Assembly (NCBI GenBank): GCA_000169995.1
Contig: AAZW01000042.1
Coordinates: 1 to 43,042, forward strand
Reading direction: 5' to 3'
DNA: 43,042 bases
Source: Vibrionales bacterium SWAT-3
GTDB lineage: Bacteria > Pseudomonadota > Gammaproteobacteria > Enterobacterales > Vibrionaceae
Position numbers and translations under genes: made by a program
Shown here: one piece after another, positions 24,936 through 33,381 of the stretch
How positions within the stretch are numbered: position 1 is the first letter of the stretch
Layout: every line of letters begins with the position of its first letter
Notes under the pieces: model-generated
The model's input: the letters and a program-made list of their open reading frames with translations, nothing else
Told to the model about the DNA's origin: nothing
The model's database searches: none

Positions 24936-26283
24936 GGCTCTTCTCCGCTTAGATGAGCTTGATTTCCGGATAAATGGTAGAGTGAGTTTCTAGGATTGAG
25001 GTTTGTCTAATCTTCAATTTAAAGTAATCAGTATCCCTTACTCCTCGGGCTCTCCGTCTAAGAAGACCTATCGATACATTCCCTGCTTCCACTCGGGCAT
25101 TCGTCAGCTTATATTTTGCATAGTTGCAGATCCCAACTCTTCTCTCCCAAAGCGCGTCTGCAAAGTTGATGAGAGATAAGATCCTCGTCTTTTTAGCAAG
25201 CTGGCACCACGCATCAAGCGCTGCGATCATCAAGTCAAAATTACGTTCATCCCATAAGGCTTGAAGCTGCTCTTTGAGCATATAAATCGTACAAAGAGTC
25301 TTATTGCTTTCCAGTAAATCATCTAGCCTATCTGACTGCTTATCGCTTAATTTCGGCGCATTTTTGAGGAGTAAAAATAGCGTCCCTTTAAGCATTTTCT
25401 TCTCGTCATGTGTTCCTTTCCTAAACGCTTTATTACGCTCTTTCCTTATCAGAAGAGAGTAGTTCTGCATAACGTGAAACCGGTCAAAAACGATGTCTGC
25501 ATTCGGAAGAGCGTTTCTCACTGCTGATTGGTAAGATTGCCCCATATCCATTGATACCGCTTGGATGCCGTCTCTCGTTTGCGGTGATAATTGTTCAAAA
25601 AAGTTGATGAGTACGTTTGAAGTCCGCCCATGGTCAACCCAAATAAGTTGTCCTGAAACGAGATCATAAACGACGGTCATATAATCATGGCCTTTAGCCC
25701 TGGCGACTTCATCAACGCCAATATGAACAAGGTTGGTCAACTTCTTAGGCTCTAAAGCAGGCAAGGTAGAGAGAAGGAATGCTTTATCGATATTTTTCAC
25801 GGTTTCCCAGCGTATGTCTAAATGCTTCGACACTGCGTGGATGCTCATATAGCGGCACAGTCCACTAATAAAGTGACAGAACCTCTTTGTATAACGACTC
25901 CCCTTATCAACAAAATCAGCCTCTTCAATCAACCTTCGGCCGAGCCTATCCCTTGTCTGAGCCAATTCAATTTCTATAACGCAAGGGCGACCACTGACAG
26001 GTAAATCCGACAGGCGACGGTGAACGTAGTGGTCGACGGTGCGCGGAGCTCCAGTCTCAGGATCAACAACTTTACAGCGTCTATCTCGCTTGCACTTGAC
26101 GAGTACTGAATGAGAGCTTTCTTCAAGCGTTACAGACTGTACGGATTGGCCTTTAAAGTTAAATAGAGCGGAAGATAATAACGACAAACTACAACACTGA
26201 TATATAAGGTGGGAAGCGATTGTAAATCAATGTGTTAGCGGTTTTATTGTTAGTTTATAGACTCATCTAAGCGGAGAAGAGCC
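24936..26283 (-). mobile_element. ISL3-family insertion sequence (1348 bp)
   Basis: Perfect 22-bp terminal inverted repeats, beginning GGCTCTTCTCCGCTTAG, lie at 24936-24957 and 26262-26283. The left repeat overlaps the transposase stop. Perfect 8-bp flanking duplications show a recent insertion, 189 bp upstream of the sdaC start. Confidence 0.95.
24949..26187 (-). CDS. ISL3-family transposase
   Basis: 412 residues, close to the usual 400-440 of the family. Catalytic core visible: HIGVDEVARAKGHDYMTVVY (first Asp), SMDMGQSYQSAVRNALPNAD with VFDRFHVMQ (second Asp region), and a late RVEAGNVSIGLLRRRARGVRD segment holding the Glu. The N-terminal zinc-binding Cys cluster is reduced to CKRDRRC, less complete than in many relatives. 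No internal stop or frameshift. The TAA lies inside the inverted repeat. Confidence 0.92.
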   Translation of the reverse strand: MSLLSSALFNFKGQSVQSVTLEESSHSVLVKCKRDRRCKVVDPETGAPRTVDHYVHRRLSDLPVSGRPCVIEIELAQTRDRLGRRLIEEADFVDKGSRYTKRFCHFISGLCRYMSIHAVSKHLDIRWETVKNIDKAFLLSTLPALEPKKLTNLVHIGVDEVARAKGHDYMTVVYDLVSGQLIWVDHGRTSNVLINFFEQLSPQTRDGIQAVSMDMGQSYQSAVRNALPNADIVFDRFHVMQNYSLLIRKERNKAFRKGTHDEKKMLKGTLFLLLKNAPKLSDKQSDRLDDLLESNKTLCTIYMLKEQLQALWDERNFDLMIAALDAWCQLAKKTRILSLINFADALWERRVGICNYAKYKLTNARVEAGNVSIGLLRRRARGVRDTDYFKLKIRQTSILETHSTIYPEIKLI

Positions 26284-26291
26284 GTTTTTCT
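26284..26291 (+). repeat. Target site duplication, right copy (ISL3 family)
   Basis: GTTTTTCT, identical to 24928-24935. Confidence 0.9.
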
Positions 26292-26412
26292 TATCTCAAA
26301 GGGGCGCTTGTACAGAATTATACCAAGTAAACGATTGCGTAAAATTGCATTAATAAATCTGTTCCATACAAAGCGCGTTGTTTGTTAACAGAGATTAAAC
26401 AAAACGTAGTTG

Positions 26413-27012
26413 CTATGTGATTTGTTGCACTACATGCTGCTGCAATGATTGGATGATTTGTGCCGTGACGCCCCATATAAGGTGCTCTTCGAAGGGCATC
26501 GCGAAAACACGATGCTTGATTTTCTTGAAGTTAACAGTGTGGCTGTGCAATTTCGCTTGGTCCAAAACATAGGTAGCCGGAACCTCAAAAATGGAAGCAA
26601 CTTCGTTCTGATCAATGATGGGTTTATAGTCGGGATCAACTAATGCGACAATCGGTGTAACAGAAAATTTACTAATAGTACTCAAGGCGGGTAATTGCCC
26701 AACAATTTTAACCTGATCCGATCGAATTCCCACCTCTTCATGAAGCTCTCTAAGTGCAGTAAATTGCATAGATGGGTCAGAGAGCTCATGTTTACCTCCT
26801 GGAAAGCTAACTTGTCCTGGGTGATGTTTTAAATGGGCTGCTCTTTTAGTAAAAATGACGTGTAAACCATCTCCCCTTTCTACTAAACCAACTACCACTG
26901 CCGCTTTTCGCAATTCCTCTCCGCTGATTTGAGAAACGCGCTCAACGGATTCTGGGTGATAGCCAACAGGTGGGTTTAGTTGAAACTGTTGTAGGAAGTT
27001 ATCTCGGTTCAT
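26413..27012 (-). CDS. Nudix hydrolase, CoA pyrophosphatase (NudL-like)
   Basis: 199 residues. The segment HHPGQVSFPGGKHE is the CoA-pyrophosphatase family signature that precedes the Nudix box, and TALRELHEEVGI gives the REUxEExGU core with metal-binding glutamates. Such enzymes cleave CoA and its derivatives into 3',5'-ADP and phosphopantetheine. Upstream on the plus strand lies the divergent hnoX, 267 bp away. The ISL3 element ends 121 bp downstream without touching it. Confidence 0.9.
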   Translation of the reverse strand: MNRDNFLQQFQLNPPVGYHPESVERVSQISGEELRKAAVVVGLVERGDGLHVIFTKRAAHLKHHPGQVSFPGGKHELSDPSMQFTALRELHEEVGIRSDQVKIVGQLPALSTISKFSVTPIVALVDPDYKPIIDQNEVASIFEVPATYVLDQAKLHSHTVNFKKIKHRVFAMPFEEHLIWGVTAQIIQSLQQHVVQQIT

Positions 27013-27279
27013 GGCGTGCCAATATATTGATTATTATGCCTTTAAGTATAGGCATAACCTTTCACGTAATGCCAACCTAATAGGTAAGCGCTATTGAGGC
27101 TATCGGTTAGCTGAAGCGCTCAATATTGTTGGTTTTTGCTATATTTGAAGTGAGCATCTAGATGAGTATCCGTTATCAATGTCATAAAATAAGCTGCGAA
27201 TCCTTACTTTTTTGATTAGGAATTTGATAACAAAGACTTAGTAGACCATTCTAAAAAGAAACAAAAGATAAGGTATGAG

Positions 27280-27822
27280 ATGAAAGGAATCATATTCACC
27301 GAATTTTTAGAGCTTGTTGAAGATAAATTCGGTTTAGAGCTTTTGGAAGAAGTGCTAGAAATGTCGGAAGATGAGGGGATCTACACATCGGTTGGTAGTT
27401 ATGACCACAGAGATCTGGTGAAACTCATCATTAACCTAAGTAAGAAAACAGACATCGACGCTGCCAGCTTGCAACGAGTGTTTGGCCAATCGGTATTTAA
27501 AAACCTTTTGGCTTCCATTCCTAATAAAGCGAGTCTTAAACATAGCAACACGACATTCCAATTTATTCAGCACGTTGAGCGGTACATTCACGTTGAAGTG
27601 AAAAAGCTCTATCCAGACGCTGAGCCACCTGAGTTTAGTTTTATCACCACGACAGAAGCCCAGTTGGTTTTCGATTACAAGAGCGCACGATGCATGTCGC
27701 ATGTCTGTTTAGGGCTAATTGAAGGGTGTGCGGAATACCACGGAGAATCGATCACGGTGGAAATGACGCCTCAGAATGATGACCAAAGTGTGGTTAGGTT
27801 TAATCTCAAAGTAGAAAAGTAA
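27280..27822 (+). CDS. hnoX: H-NOX haem nitric oxide sensor
   Basis: 180 residues, the usual size of stand-alone bacterial H-NOX. The proximal haem ligand is His104 in RYIHVEVKKLYPDAE, and the porphyrin-propionate motif YxSxR is Y133-K-S135-A-R137. H-NOX binds NO at very low levels and controls a partner kinase. The partner gene begins 1 nt after the stop, so they form an operon. AAGG ribosome site before ATG 27280. In other vibrios this pair links NO to quorum sensing or cyclic-di-GMP output. Confidence 0.95.
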   Translation: MKGIIFTEFLELVEDKFGLELLEEVLEMSEDEGIYTSVGSYDHRDLVKLIINLSKKTDIDAASLQRVFGQSVFKNLLASIPNKASLKHSNTTFQFIQHVERYIHVEVKKLYPDAEPPEFSFITTTEAQLVFDYKSARCMSHVCLGLIEGCAEYHGESITVEMTPQNDDQSVVRFNLKVEK

Positions 27823-27823
27823 T

Positions 27824-29542
27824 ATGGATCCGGCCTCTGCCTTAGAGAAGAAACTAAAGCGGCAAATAGCCGCCCGCAAAGCGGCTGAAGCTCTGTTGGA
27901 GCAAAAAAGTCTTGAGCTGTTTGAAGCCAACCAACAGCTGGAGCTTGCCCTGCGCCAGTTGGAAAAGCGCTCTAACGCGAACATTCGTCGTATCGAGTTT
28001 CAAGAGCAAATCGACAATCTATTGATAGATTTTGGTCGCGCGTTTCTTCGAAGCGACTTAGATGACGTAATGCTGTCTCAACTGACCACAAACGTGACCA
28101 ACAGTTACCTTATTGAAGCTAGCCGCTTAATATTGCCATCGAAGCTGCTCCCGCAACTTCAAACCTATGATTATGGTGATTCATCGGTTGGTGATTTCGA
28201 CCAAGAAATCGTAGCAACGCAATGGGAAGGTGATCTACTCACAGTACCACTTGAAGTTGAGAAGGTTATCGTTGGAGCATTGATCGTAAAGGTCAACCTA
28301 TCTGAACAAGATATCGACTTTATCGAGAGCCAACTCTTACTGGTCACAGATCTTATCTGCAGTGCCATTACTCACCAATTAGCCATCAATCGAAATATTG
28401 AGTCTCGTAAGCGAGCGGAGGAATCTGAGCGAGCGACGCGCGATTTTGTTGCGATGATTAATCATGAGCTAAGAACGCCGCTCAACGGTTTGTTGGGAAG
28501 TGCTGAATTAATCAGTGATACGGAGCTTAACAGTTCCCAACGTGAAATCGTGAATAACCTAAGTCAATCAGGAGAGTTTTTAAGAACTATCATCAATGAC
28601 TTATTGGACTACAGCAAAATCAATGCGGGTATGCTGGAGTTGATCCCTAAAAAGTTCTCTTTGCATGACTTAAGAAATACGATTGAGAGTATCTTTACCA
28701 ATCGAGCGATTGAGAAACAACTCGACTTTAACATTAGTGTGGCTTCAGACGTCCCGTCACACTTCAAAGGTGATTTAGAGCGAATCACTCAGTTATTTGT
28801 AAACCTGATCGGTAATGCGATTAAGTTTACCGAGGAAGGGCATGTAAACGTTGATATTGAATGGAGTGATCAGCACTTCGTTTTCTCTGTAGAAGATACC
28901 GGAGTCGGTATTGCTGAGTCCGCTTATAAAACGCTGTTTGAACCCTTTACTCAAGCGGATAACTCAAGTAGCCGTAATTATGAAGGTACTGGGTTAGGTT
29001 TAGCGATTTGCCGTAAGCTAGTCGGCCTGATGGATGGCGATATAGGTGTAACCAGCATTGTTGGTTCAGGGACGACATTTACCATCTCAGTGCCCCTCCA
29101 AGTTGTCGATGTTCCTGATGGTAGCGATACGATTTCCAAAGGGTTTGAATCTGAAGTTGAACTTTCACTACTGAAAGTGCTGGTGGTTGATGATATCAAG
29201 ATGAACCAGATCATCATTCAGCAGATGCTGCGTAAACATGAGATAGAGCCAGCGATTGCCAGCAATGGTGTTGAAGGGGTAGAGCTCGCGTCAGACACAG
29301 AATATGACATTGTGTTTATGGATTGCCGGATGCCACTCATGGATGGCTTTGAAGCAACTGAGACACTCAGAGAAAAAGGTTATTCTAGGTCTATTGTCGC
29401 TCTGACGGCAGGGACTACATTAAAGGAACGAGAGCGTTGTATTCAATGTGGGATGAACGACATCCTTAGTAAGCCATATACGGCTAATGACCTAAAAGAA
29501 ATGCTTAAGAAGTGGGGTGTTGGACCTATCACTACGTCATAG
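27824..29542 (+). CDS. hnoK: H-NOX-associated hybrid histidine kinase
   Basis: 572 residues, cytosolic, with no membrane segment. N-terminal coiled coil (about 5-50), a sensor region (about 60-190), HisKA with phospho-acceptor His214 in MINHELRTPLNGL, HATPase with NLIGNAIKFT (N331), DTGVGI (358-363) and GTGLGL (388-393), then a receiver domain with phospho-acceptor Asp500 in IVFMDCRMPLMDG. There is no Hpt domain, so the phosphate must pass to a separate Hpt protein (LuxU in V. harveyi is the precedent). HnoX bound to NO is expected to inhibit the kinase. A strong terminator follows at 29582-29620. Confidence 0.93.
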   Translation: MDPASALEKKLKRQIAARKAAEALLEQKSLELFEANQQLELALRQLEKRSNANIRRIEFQEQIDNLLIDFGRAFLRSDLDDVMLSQLTTNVTNSYLIEASRLILPSKLLPQLQTYDYGDSSVGDFDQEIVATQWEGDLLTVPLEVEKVIVGALIVKVNLSEQDIDFIESQLLLVTDLICSAITHQLAINRNIESRKRAEESERATRDFVAMINHELRTPLNGLLGSAELISDTELNSSQREIVNNLSQSGEFLRTIINDLLDYSKINAGMLELIPKKFSLHDLRNTIESIFTNRAIEKQLDFNISVASDVPSHFKGDLERITQLFVNLIGNAIKFTEEGHVNVDIEWSDQHFVFSVEDTGVGIAESAYKTLFEPFTQADNSSSRNYEGTGLGLAICRKLVGLMDGDIGVTSIVGSGTTFTISVPLQVVDVPDGSDTISKGFESEVELSLLKVLVVDDIKMNQIIIQQMLRKHEIEPAIASNGVEGVELASDTEYDIVFMDCRMPLMDGFEATETLREKGYSRSIVALTAGTTLKERERCIQCGMNDILSKPYTANDLKEMLKKWGVGPITTS

Positions 29543-29581
29543 TTGATGACTGCATAACAGCTATAGCAAAAGTTTAGAAAT

Positions 29582-29621
29582 AAAAAGCCGAAGTGATCAT
29601 CGCGATGACTTCGGCTTTTTT
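29582..29621. terminator. Bidirectional terminator between hnoK and pabB
   Basis: AAAAAGCCGAAGT (29582-29594) pairs with ACTTCGGCTTTTT (29608-29620), a 13-bp stem with flanking A/T runs. Confidence 0.92.
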
Positions 29622-29676
29622 CTGCTTTTCGCTTTGGCTTAGAACTTGTACTAAGCGGTCAGTAAACTGGTGTTAC

Positions 29677-31068
29677 TTAGCACTCTTCCAGTACAGGGAG
29701 GATTCGACTTAGTTTATCCAGCGTTTCTTGGTATTCAGACGCACAATCACTATCGAATACCACACCGCCGCCAGCCCAAGCATAAAGCGTATTGTTTTCC
29801 GCCACTAAAGTTCGGATGGTAATGCTGGTGTCCATCCTGCCATTTCGGCTGATGTAACCGATACTGCCACAATATGCTGAACGTCGATGTGGCTCTAGCT
29901 CCTCGATGATCTGCATCGCACGAACTTTAGGGGCGCCGGTAATAGAGCCGCCTGGGAAGCAAGCTCTTAATAAGTCTGTTGCAGAATATTGGTAATCAAG
30001 GTCAGCCCTGATGGTGCTTACCAGGTGGTGCACAGCAGGGAAGCTTTCAATATCGAACAATTTAGGGACATGAACCGTTCCTGGCTTTGCCACTCGACCG
30101 ATATCGTTACGAAGTAAATCTACAATCATCAGGTTTTCAGCCTGATCTTTATCTGCGCTCGCTAAGTCTTGTGCGTTAGTATCATCAATCACTTGGTCAT
30201 CAGAACGAGGGCGAGTGCCTTTGATCGGCTTAGTCTCAATCACATTGTCTTTAAGTTCTAAGAAGCGCTCAGGTGAGACACTAATAATCGCACTGTTGGC
30301 CAGACGAATGAAACCAGAAAATGGAGCCGAGTTATACTGCTCAAGCTTTTCGTAGGCCAACCATTCGCTGCCTTGGTATTTTGCATTGAAGCGCTGAGCC
30401 AAGTTGATTTGGTAACAGTCACCAGACAGTAGATATTCTTGAACGCTATCGAACTTATCTGCGTAGCTCTGCTCGCTCATGTTCGATTGCCACGATGTCG
30501 TTAGGCTAAACTCTTCAACGCTAGGTTGAGCTTGTTGTTGAGATAACCAATCCCAGTGAGCTTCGATGTTTTGTCCAACCACACAGGCTGCCTTCAACTT
30601 GTGGTCAACCACAATTGCCCATTCATACAGACCCACCGCCATATCGGGTGCATCAATATCACGTGTTGAAGTAGCCGGAAGTGTTTCCACTCTTCGGCCC
30701 AAGTCGTAGCTAAAGTAGCCTAATGCACCACCGATGAACGGTAACTCAGAGTGTTCATTCGTGGCCGGTAATAATTGCTGTTGATAGTGATTCAGAAGTT
30801 CGAAAGGATCGGAATCTGAAACCTCGCACGTCTCTTTAACATTAATGGTGGTTTTTGCACCGATTGTTTCGAAGGTGGCGATGGGTTGAGCAACTAAAAT
30901 GTCGTATCGACTATCAACGTGGCTTTCTGAAGCAGAGCGTAATAGCATTGCCCACGGCAGGTTTTCGATATGAGAAAACAGCTGTTTAGCTAAAGTTGAT
31001 TGATATTCAAGCGGCTTGATTTGGATAGCGCGAAATTCGTTGTTATTCATTTGTTTAATTTGTGACAA
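29677..31068 (-). CDS. pabB: Aminodeoxychorismate synthase component I
   Basis: 463 residues (an in-frame ATG at 31050 would give 457). With PabA it turns chorismate plus glutamine into aminodeoxychorismate for folate synthesis. Chorismate-binding signatures: SVSPERFLEL, KPIKGTRPRS, and GSITGAPKVRAMQIIEELEP. The GSITGAPK segment and PIKGTRPRS pattern favour PabB over TrpE. It is convergent with hnoK and divergent from the fumarase gene. Confidence 0.93.
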   Translation of the reverse strand: MSQIKQMNNNEFRAIQIKPLEYQSTLAKQLFSHIENLPWAMLLRSASESHVDSRYDILVAQPIATFETIGAKTTINVKETCEVSDSDPFELLNHYQQQLLPATNEHSELPFIGGALGYFSYDLGRRVETLPATSTRDIDAPDMAVGLYEWAIVVDHKLKAACVVGQNIEAHWDWLSQQQAQPSVEEFSLTTSWQSNMSEQSYADKFDSVQEYLLSGDCYQINLAQRFNAKYQGSEWLAYEKLEQYNSAPFSGFIRLANSAIISVSPERFLELKDNVIETKPIKGTRPRSDDQVIDDTNAQDLASADKDQAENLMIVDLLRNDIGRVAKPGTVHVPKLFDIESFPAVHHLVSTIRADLDYQYSATDLLRACFPGGSITGAPKVRAMQIIEELEPHRRSAYCGSIGYISRNGRMDTSITIRTLVAENNTLYAWAGGGVVFDSDCASEYQETLDKLSRILPVLEEC

Positions 31069-31304
31069 AGAGTTCGATCACTGCATGGCTTGTGAGAGGA
31101 AGCAAGAGTATCATAAATTGAAAATAAAATGGGTTCTTGATTAGAACGGTGTAATCCAAGTGGTTTAGTTTAAAGCTATGCAAGCGATTGCTAAAGCAAC
31201 TAAATACAGCTCAACATTATAAAAAGCTAAACCTACTGATCTCATTTAGCGTTATTCGTTAAATAATGAACCCACATGGAACTAGAACAATAAAGAGGCA
31301 TGCA

Positions 31305-32822
31305 ATGACGGTTATTCGTAAGCAAGATGTGATCAGCAGTGTCGCTGACGCACTTCAGTACATTTCTTATTATCACCCTTTAGACTTTGTCCAAGCCCTA
31401 GAAAAAGCGTACGAGAAAGAAGAGAGCCAAGCAGCTAAAGATGCGATCGCTCAGATTCTGATTAACTCGCGTATGTCTGCGGAAGGCCACCGTCCTATTT
31501 GTCAGGATACAGGTATTGTTACTTGTTTCGTGAACATCGGTATGGATGTGAAATGGGAAACGGATCTAACAGTACAACAAATGGTTGATGAAGGCGTTCG
31601 TCAAGCTTACAACAACCCAGATAACCCATTGCGTGCATCTGTCCTAATGGACCCTGCAGGTAAGCGTATTAATACTAAAGACAACACTCCTGCGGTTGTT
31701 CACATTAATATGGTTCCGGGCAACAAAGTTGAAATTCAAATCGCGGCGAAAGGCGGCGGTTCTGAGAACAAAACTAAGATGATTATGCTTAACCCTTCTG
31801 ACGACATTGCAGAGTGGGTAGAGAAGACGCTACCAACGATGGGCGCAGGCTGGTGTCCTCCGGGTATGCTAGGTATAGGCATCGGCGGTACTGCTGAGAA
31901 AGCCGCGGTCCTGGCGAAAGAGTCTTTGATGGAACACATCGATATCCAAGAGCTTATCGAGAAAGGTCCAGAGAACGCAGAAGAAGAGCTTCGTCTAGAC
32001 ATCTTCAACCGCGTAAACAAACTAGGTATTGGCGCACAAGGCTTGGGTGGTCTAACTACCGTTGTTGATGTGAAGATCAAAACTGCACCAACACACGCCG
32101 CGTCTAAGCCAGTTTGCCTAATCCCGAACTGTGCAGCAACACGTCACGTTCACTTCACACTAGACGGCAGCGGCCCAGCAGAGCTAACGCCACCTAAGTT
32201 AGAAGAGTGGCCTGACATCACTTGGGAAGCGGGCGCGAATACACGTCGCGTGAACCTTGATGAAGTGACTAAAGAAGACGTACAAGAGTGGAAGACCGGT
32301 GAAACAGTTCTTCTATCAGGCAAAATTCTAACGGGCCGTGATGCTGCGCATAAGCGTATTCAAGGCATGTTAGAGAGCGGTGAAGGTCTACCTGAAGGCG
32401 TCGACTTTAAAGGCAAGTTCATCTACTACGTAGGTCCTGTTGATGCAGTAGGCGACGAAGCTGTAGGTCCTGCGGGCCCAACAACGTCAACACGTATGGA
32501 TAAGTTCACTGACATGATGCTAAACGAAACAGGCATCATGGGTATGATTGGTAAAGCGGAACGTGGTCCTGCTACGGTTGAGTCAATCAAAGAGCATAAA
32601 GCGGTTTACTTGATGGCTGTAGGTGGCGCGGCTTACCTAGTAGCAAAAGCAATCAAGAAAGCACGTGTTGTTGCGTTTGAAGATCTTGGTATGGAAGCGA
32701 TTTACGAGTTTGAAGTTGAAGACATGCCAGTAACAGTTGCGGTTGATTCAACGGGCGCAAACGCTCACCAGATCGGCCCTGACACGTGGAAAGTGAAAAT
32801 TGCCGAAGCTGAAAAAGCTTAA
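31305..32822 (+). CDS. Class I fumarate hydratase, [4Fe-4S]
   Basis: 505 residues from ATG 31305 (MTVIRKQDVI), preceded by AGAGG; an upstream ATG at 31266 is unlikely. Interconverts fumarate and malate in the TCA cycle. Iron-sulfur ligands can be read as Cys66 in RPICQDTG, Cys184 in GWCPPGMLG, and Cys271/Cys276 in CLIPNCAATRH. The C-terminal half contains GPAGPTTSTRMDKF. It is shorter than E. coli FumA (548). Single transcription unit, terminated at 32894-32929. E. coli FumA and FumB are equally distant, so no gene letter is given. Confidence 0.92.
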   Translation: MTVIRKQDVISSVADALQYISYYHPLDFVQALEKAYEKEESQAAKDAIAQILINSRMSAEGHRPICQDTGIVTCFVNIGMDVKWETDLTVQQMVDEGVRQAYNNPDNPLRASVLMDPAGKRINTKDNTPAVVHINMVPGNKVEIQIAAKGGGSENKTKMIMLNPSDDIAEWVEKTLPTMGAGWCPPGMLGIGIGGTAEKAAVLAKESLMEHIDIQELIEKGPENAEEELRLDIFNRVNKLGIGAQGLGGLTTVVDVKIKTAPTHAASKPVCLIPNCAATRHVHFTLDGSGPAELTPPKLEEWPDITWEAGANTRRVNLDEVTKEDVQEWKTGETVLLSGKILTGRDAAHKRIQGMLESGEGLPEGVDFKGKFIYYVGPVDAVGDEAVGPAGPTTSTRMDKFTDMMLNETGIMGMIGKAERGPATVESIKEHKAVYLMAVGGAAYLVAKAIKKARVVAFEDLGMEAIYEFEVEDMPVTVAVDSTGANAHQIGPDTWKVKIAEAEKA

Positions 32823-32893
32823 TCAACCGAAGTCAAAAAGTCGTAATTGATGCTGACCCTAGCGTTTGAATTGCAAGTTTTGACAGAAAGTTA

Positions 32894-32929
32894 AAGACAA
32901 AAGTGCAGCATTATCTGCACTTTTGTCTT
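32894..32929 (+). terminator. Terminator after the fumarase gene
   Basis: AAGACAAAAGTGCAG (32894-32908) pairs perfectly with CTGCACTTTTGTCTT (32915-32929), 15 bp with a six-base loop. Confidence 0.88.
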
Positions 32930-32986
32930 ATTATCAATGATATAGTGATAAACACATCGTTTGATATAAGAACATAGGAGAGAGGA

Positions 32987-33172
32987 ATGCCTCGTTTTAT
33001 TCAGATCCTACAAATTATCTTGGCAGTGGTGATTGGTAGTTTCATTGGTTACGATTTGATCTTGCACGGAATCAGCATCTTTAACGAAAAATACGTAACC
33101 ATTACATGTGTATTGTGGTTGATTGCTGAGATAGCACTGTTTGTTATCTACAAACTCATAGAAGACGATTAG
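32987..33172 (+). CDS. Small membrane protein (61 aa, two TM segments)
   Basis: Two hydrophobic helices: IQILQIILAVVIGSFIGYDL (about 5-24) and TITCVLWLIAEIALFVIYKL (about 38-57). Family not recognised. A strong ribosome site (GGAGAGAGGA) directly precedes ATG 32987 and a terminator follows. Between fumarase and ycjX; no functional clue beyond membrane location. Confidence 0.7.
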   Translation: MPRFIQILQIILAVVIGSFIGYDLILHGISIFNEKYVTITCVLWLIAEIALFVIYKLIEDD

Positions 33173-33195
33173 TCTGCTATTCATTAAAAAATCTC

Positions 33196-33231
33196 AAAGC
33201 CCCTGATTATGAATGTAGTCAGGGGCTTTTA
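33196..33231 (+). terminator. Terminator after the small membrane gene
   Basis: AAAGCCCCTGA (33196-33206) pairs with TCAGGGGCTTT (33219-33229), followed by T's. Confidence 0.85.
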
Positions 33232-33381
33232 TTCATCTAGCATTAAGAATGGGTATTGCATACTCACCACTATTAGCAAAAGAACAAGCAACAGCATACA
33301 AACTATCCCAATAGGGAAAGAATATAGGCTTGCCTCTCTATCATCATAACCAGCTTGCCTAAATATCACGGAGTCGTTCAA

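Noticed and set aside
27013..27279. Possible sigma54 promoter (TTGGTTTTTGC) upstream of hnoX
   Set aside because: The spacing between the GG and GC elements is too short for sigma54.
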